Source: Bacillota bacterium
GTDB taxonomy: Bacteria > Bacillota > Clostridia > Monoglobales > Firm-18
Length of the DNA: 25,409 nucleotides
Assembly (NCBI GenBank): GCA_023228885.1
Contig: JALOAJ010000032.1
Location: 1 to 25,409, forward strand
Direction of reading: 5' to 3'
Shown: in pieces, positions 22,052 through 25,409 of the stretch
Layout: every line of letters begins with the position of its first letter
Numbering within the stretch: the first letter of the stretch is position 1
The notes under the pieces: model-generated
The model's input: only the letters and a program-made list of their open reading frames with translations
Databases searched by the model: none
Told to the model about the DNA's origin: nothing
Translations under genes and position numbers: made by a program

Positions 22052-25000
22052 TCACCAGTCCAAATCCCAGTATCCTTCTTTTAATGTTGTGTTAAAAAAC
22101 ACCACAACATCTTGAATTCTGCCATCGTATCGGCGAATTAACACTTGAACATTGTCAAGCATGAAGCCCTGCTCATCATAGTAAACATAACCGTAATAGC
22201 TTCCCTCAACATCAAATATATTTATGCTGTCAACTATTTTAGCTTTACGGGCGTTTGTTGTCATGCGGCCGTCATACAGATAAATATTTGCGTTTGGCGG
22301 TATGGTATAGCTTTCTGTTACGCCCGAGCCAACATCAATTGTAACTCTGTTGTTTCTTATCGCTGTAACCCCGCCGAACGCATAGTCTACCTTGCTTGTG
22401 TTTGCGAAACCGCTGCCTAATTCAACCATTCTGCCGTAAACGCTTGCGATTAAGCCATAGTTTGTCAGCTTACCCCTTGCGCTGAGTTGAGGGGCGACAA
22501 GTGAGAAAAGGTCCGGTGTGTCTTTGCCTTCCAAAACCTCTATTTGTTTTGTTTCCCTCCCTTGGAACACCGTTAACCTATCAATTATTCCGCCGTCCTC
22601 ACTTCTGATTGTTGAAATGTTTGTTACCATTGCAAGGCCGCTTGCTGCGCCCGCAACATTGACTTGACCACTTACAACGATTAAACCTGCAATACCGTTT
22701 TTATTAACATCATAAACGGTTGTATTATAATTTTCTTCTATGTCCTCGCTGCCCAATACGCTAAGCGAAAGCAAGTCGTAATCGTCATCATTTTGAAAAT
22801 TGCTGTATGGCGCGATTTTATCGGCAATCATAATAACGGTGTCATTTGAAATACCAACCGCTCTGCCGCCTACCCTGATTGAACCGTCATTGCCCCTGTA
22901 ACTAAAAGCGGAACCTTCAGTATATTTTGAAAAGTAATTTACGCCTTCTTCGCCTAACCTGTTGCCGGGCAATGCAATTTTGTTAATTTCACCTTGTGAG
23001 TTAACAGAAAAAGTTATTACCGTAGCAGCTTCGATTTTAGCTTTAAGACCGCCAAAAGTGTCTGTTGCTTCGTCTCCGCCATCGCTCTTGTATATTGTAA
23101 GCTTTGTTTTTGTGCCTGTGGAATTTTCTTCAATCAAGCTTATTTTTGCGGCGCCGGTAAATATGTCTACCGCGCCGTCATAGGTAAAAGTTTTTAGCAA
23201 AAGTTTATTTTGCATATTCGATGAATAAACCATTGAGTCAATAACAAAAGCATAATCTCTTAATGATGTTGGGGCTTCGCAATGCGCAATGCGTCCGAAT
23301 GCGTCAAGATAGAATATGCTCTCATTTTCAAAACCCAAATCATCCGGGAAAATATTTTGCATATCTACCTTGTAATAATTACCGTTTATTTCAAATTCAG
23401 CATCTTCTTGGGAGGTTCTTTCGGCAACACCCTCAACAGTATTGCGGGTGAATATGAAATCGTATATTGTTTTGTTATTTGCTCCCTCTGTTATTTTAGT
23501 TGATAAAATGTCGTTTTCCTCAAGCATCGACCAATCCAAAATATTTCCGTCATTGTCGCTTAATGTGAGAAAGTTATTAAAACTGTCGCCGTATGAAATG
23601 GAACTGCTGTTTTTGAAGTGAATTTGTTTTGTATTGGGGTTAATGCAATCAACTATAAGATTTTTATAATGCGTTATATATACCTTGTTATATTTGCTTG
23701 ACAAGTCCAAGTCTTGCAAGTACAGCTCGCCGTAAAAACTGCTTAATATATCTTCAAGCTTGCCTGTGTAAGCGGCGCCGTTTACAAATGACTCGGCATT
23801 TTTGTTTATATGTATTGTTTTTGCGGTATTGTCGTTTGGGTTTTCAAAGTATCTTATTGAAATGGAGTATTCAGTAATACTTATAAAATCAATACTACGG
23901 CTTAAAATGCGCTTTGCGCTTTGCAGGTCTGCAACGCCGTCTACATTAACCGTATCTGTTGGAAGGAGCGGCTTTATATTTCCCAAGCCGTCAAACAGCA
24001 TTGCTTTTATCGTGTCACCTTTTTTGGGGCTTAATTTTAAAATATTGTTGAATATTCCATAATCCCCGGATAGTATTGATTTGCGAGCTTGCGATGTGCC
24101 CACCAAACGCCCGTTTTCATATTGCGCCAAAACAAGAACGGGGTTGATATTTTTATCGGTATCATTTTGATAAACAGCAGATGCCGCACTGCAATTAACG
24201 GCAGGCACGACAACTACATTGTTTTGCATAAATGCCGAATCATCCCCAAAGGCATAGATTATAACATCTTGAACTATGTAATCACACTTGCTGATTAAAA
24301 CTTCAACCTTATTAAGCTTAATTCCGCGGTCATCGGTGTAAGTTAGGTTTCCGTCATCATCGAAGCCGATTTCAAATGCATTAACGCTGTCAAGCGGTTT
24401 GACTTTACAGGCGTTTGTCAACATACTGTATTCACACAAATAAATATTTGATTTTTGCGGTATGGTGTAGTTTTCTGTTACTGAATAACCTTTGTCAACT
24501 GTAATCTTATTATTTTTGATTGCTGTTAGTGAGCCGTAATGATGTTCAAGGTAAGTTGAATTACTAAAGCCGCTGCCAAACTCAACATTGCCGGGTGCAA
24601 CCTCCGCAATTAAATCAAAGGAGAACATTTCGCCGTTTGCATTGAGCTTGGGGGCAATCAGCGAGAAAAGAGTGGGCGCATTTTTGTCTTTTTGAACATC
24701 TATTTCTTTTAAACTTCCATCTTGCAACACCGTCAACCTGTTAATGTTTTCAATTTCGGAAATGCTTGTCACCATTGCAAGACCGTCCGTCATGCCCGCC
24801 ATATTGATTTGACCGTTTACAACAACCAACCCCGCAACCCCATATTTATTAACATTGTAAATTGTTGTTGTAAAGTTCTCAAAAATATCTTCGCTGCCCA
24901 GCATGCTTAGCGAAAGCAAATTGTAATCGTCATCATCTTCAAAGTCGCTGTTTGGTGCAATTTTGCCGGCAATCATGATAACTGTGTCTTTTGAAATATC

Positions 25001-25409
25001 GACCGTTCTGTTACCCGCCCTGATTGAACCGTCATTGCCTCTGTAATTGAAGGCTGAACCTGATGTGTATTCAGAGAAGTAGTTAACCCCTTCTTCGCCT
25101 AATCTGCTGCCCGGTAGTGCGATTCTGCTAAGCTCGCCTTGCGAGTTAACATCAAAGGTTATTACCGTGGCGGTTTCGATTTTATATTTTAAATCTTCGA
25201 AGCCGTATCCCCATGTTCCACTATCTCTATATGTTCTAAGTATTGTTCTTGTCCCTGAATAATAATCTTCCTCAATCAAATCGATTCTTGTTGCGCCGGT
25301 GAATATAACAACTTCGCCGTCAAAGGTAAACGCTTTAACAGAAAGCCTGTTTTCAAAACCGGAAGAATGAACATCCGCATCAATAACAAAAGCATAGTTG
25401 CTGCTTAGT
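22052..25409 (-). CDS. C-terminal part of a large repetitive, probably surface-located protein (partial)
   Basis: The frame is open to the window edge, so only the last 1118 or so codons are visible and the true start is outside. I do not recognise a named family. The visible part holds two copies of a module of about 385 residues, separated by about 330 residues of different sequence. It is rich in Asp, Asn, Ser, Thr, Tyr and Val and poor in Cys, with short beta-strand-like stretches, which fits an extracellular stacked beta-domain protein of the kind seen with S-layer (SLH) proteins in Clostridia. Segments such as VLVLAQYENGRLVG in the spacer resemble Ig/FN3-like domains. The protein ends at YWDLDW with no LPXTG motif, no membrane tail and no SLH repeat here, so any signal peptide or SLH anchor must be in the missing N-terminal part. 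A strong terminator follows. Confidence 0.7.
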   Translation of the reverse strand, partial: LSSNYAFVIDADVHSSGFENRLSVKAFTFDGEVVIFTGATRIDLIEEDYYSGTRTILRTYRDSGTWGYGFEDLKYKIETATVITFDVNSQGELSRIALPGSRLGEEGVNYFSEYTSGSAFNYRGNDGSIRAGNRTVDISKDTVIMIAGKIAPNSDFEDDDDYNLLSLSMLGSEDIFENFTTTIYNVNKYGVAGLVVVNGQINMAGMTDGLAMVTSISEIENINRLTVLQDGSLKEIDVQKDKNAPTLFSLIAPKLNANGEMFSFDLIAEVAPGNVEFGSGFSNSTYLEHHYGSLTAIKNNKITVDKGYSVTENYTIPQKSNIYLCEYSMLTNACKVKPLDSVNAFEIGFDDDGNLTYTDDRGIKLNKVEVLISKCDYIVQDVIIYAFGDDSAFMQNNVVVVPAVNCSAASAVYQNDTDKNINPVLVLAQYENGRLVGTSQARKSILSGDYGIFNNILKLSPKKGDTIKAMLFDGLGNIKPLLPTDTVNVDGVADLQSAKRILSRSIDFISITEYSISIRYFENPNDNTAKTIHINKNAESFVNGAAYTGKLEDILSSFYGELYLQDLDLSSKYNKVYITHYKNLIVDCINPNTKQIHFKNSSSISYGDSFNNFLTLSDNDGNILDWSMLEENDILSTKITEGANNKTIYDFIFTRNTVEGVAERTSQEDAEFEINGNYYKVDMQNIFPDDLGFENESIFYLDAFGRIAHCEAPTSLRDYAFVIDSMVYSSNMQNKLLLKTFTYDGAVDIFTGAAKISLIEENSTGTKTKLTIYKSDGGDEATDTFGGLKAKIEAATVITFSVNSQGEINKIALPGNRLGEEGVNYFSKYTEGSAFSYRGNDGSIRVGGRAVGISNDTVIMIADKIAPYSNFQNDDDYDLLSLSVLGSEDIEENYNTTVYDVNKNGIAGLIVVSGQVNVAGAASGLAMVTNISTIRSEDGGIIDRLTVFQGRETKQIEVLEGKDTPDLFSLVAPQLSARGKLTNYGLIASVYGRMVELGSGFANTSKVDYAFGGVTAIRNNRVTIDVGSGVTESYTIPPNANIYLYDGRMTTNARKAKIVDSINIFDVEGSYYGYVYYDEQGFMLDNVQVLIRRYDGRIQDVVVFFNTTLKEGYWDLDW
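22091..23254 (-). repeat. Surface-protein module, second copy
   Basis: This copy runs from YAFVIDSMVYSS to QDVVVFF. Compared with the first copy, over the 93 residues starting at ITFSVNSQGE I count 73 identical positions without gaps, and the DNA also matches closely. The shared core contains ALPG-RLGEEGVNYFS, the YRGNDGSIR segment, DTVIMIA and LLSLS-LGSEDI. The second half of the module has diverged more. Confidence 0.85.
24245..25396 (-). repeat. Surface-protein module, first copy
   Basis: This copy runs from YAFVIDADVHSS near the window edge to QDVIIYAFG. Corresponding points in the two copies are 2142 bases apart at the start and 2157 at the end, so the repeat period is about 714-719 codons. 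The whole period is probably one module plus one spacer domain and may continue in the part of the gene outside the window. Confidence 0.85.

Noticed and set aside
22052..25409. CRISPR-like or phage tail-fibre interpretation of the repeats
   Set aside because: The repeats are two long in-frame protein modules in one gene, not short spaced repeats, and no phage genes are nearby.

Overview
The window looks like a chromosomal segment of a low-GC Gram-positive anaerobe, most likely an uncultured member of the Clostridia (Bacillota). The base composition is A+T-rich, most genes have strong GGAGG-type ribosome-binding sites, and TTG starts are frequent. The purine genes run in the clostridial order purE-C-F-M-N-H-D. 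PurF is of the iron-sulfur, propeptide-bearing type. A large repetitive protein resembles clostridial surface or S-layer-associated proteins. This placement is inferred from gene content; there is no rRNA or other marker in the window. Every gap between genes is shorter than 300 bases. I saw no tRNA, rRNA, CRISPR array or insertion sequence.

Layout. Positions 1-2233 (+): a regulatory region with two good sigma-A promoters and an ArgR-type operator, then argC and argB, the second and third steps of arginine synthesis, without argJ or argD. Positions 2378-3727 (+): a membrane GAF-GGDEF diguanylate cyclase with its own promoter. Positions 3732-4493 (-): a membrane-anchored polysaccharide deacetylase. 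Positions 4494-4725: an intergenic stretch with two adjacent long inverted repeats, the second ending in a T-tract on the plus strand. Positions 4726-12660 (-): a giant cyclic beta-1,2-glucan synthase-like enzyme (GT84, glycoamylase-like and GH94 modules). Positions 12789-21810 (-): one long transcription unit, AEC-family transporter, purE, purC, purF, purM, a purN-purH fusion, purD and ldh, with a promoter near 21904-21932 and a terminator near 12673-12708. Positions 22052-25409 (-): the C-terminal part of a large duplicated surface-type protein, cut by the window edge and closed by a clear terminator.

How the genes fit together. The purine unit covers most steps from PRPP to IMP. purL/Q/S, purB and purK are not in the window. 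Its ends are not purine genes: a membrane carrier leads it and an FBP-regulated-type L-lactate dehydrogenase closes it. The glucan synthase, the deacetylase, the surface protein and possibly the cyclic-di-GMP enzyme suggest a neighbourhood rich in envelope functions. The most unusual items are the in-frame PurN-PurH fusion that still carries an apparent purH start site, the paired inverted repeats between the deacetylase and the glucan synthase, and the compact promoter/ARG-box arrangement that fixes the argC start at a TTG codon.
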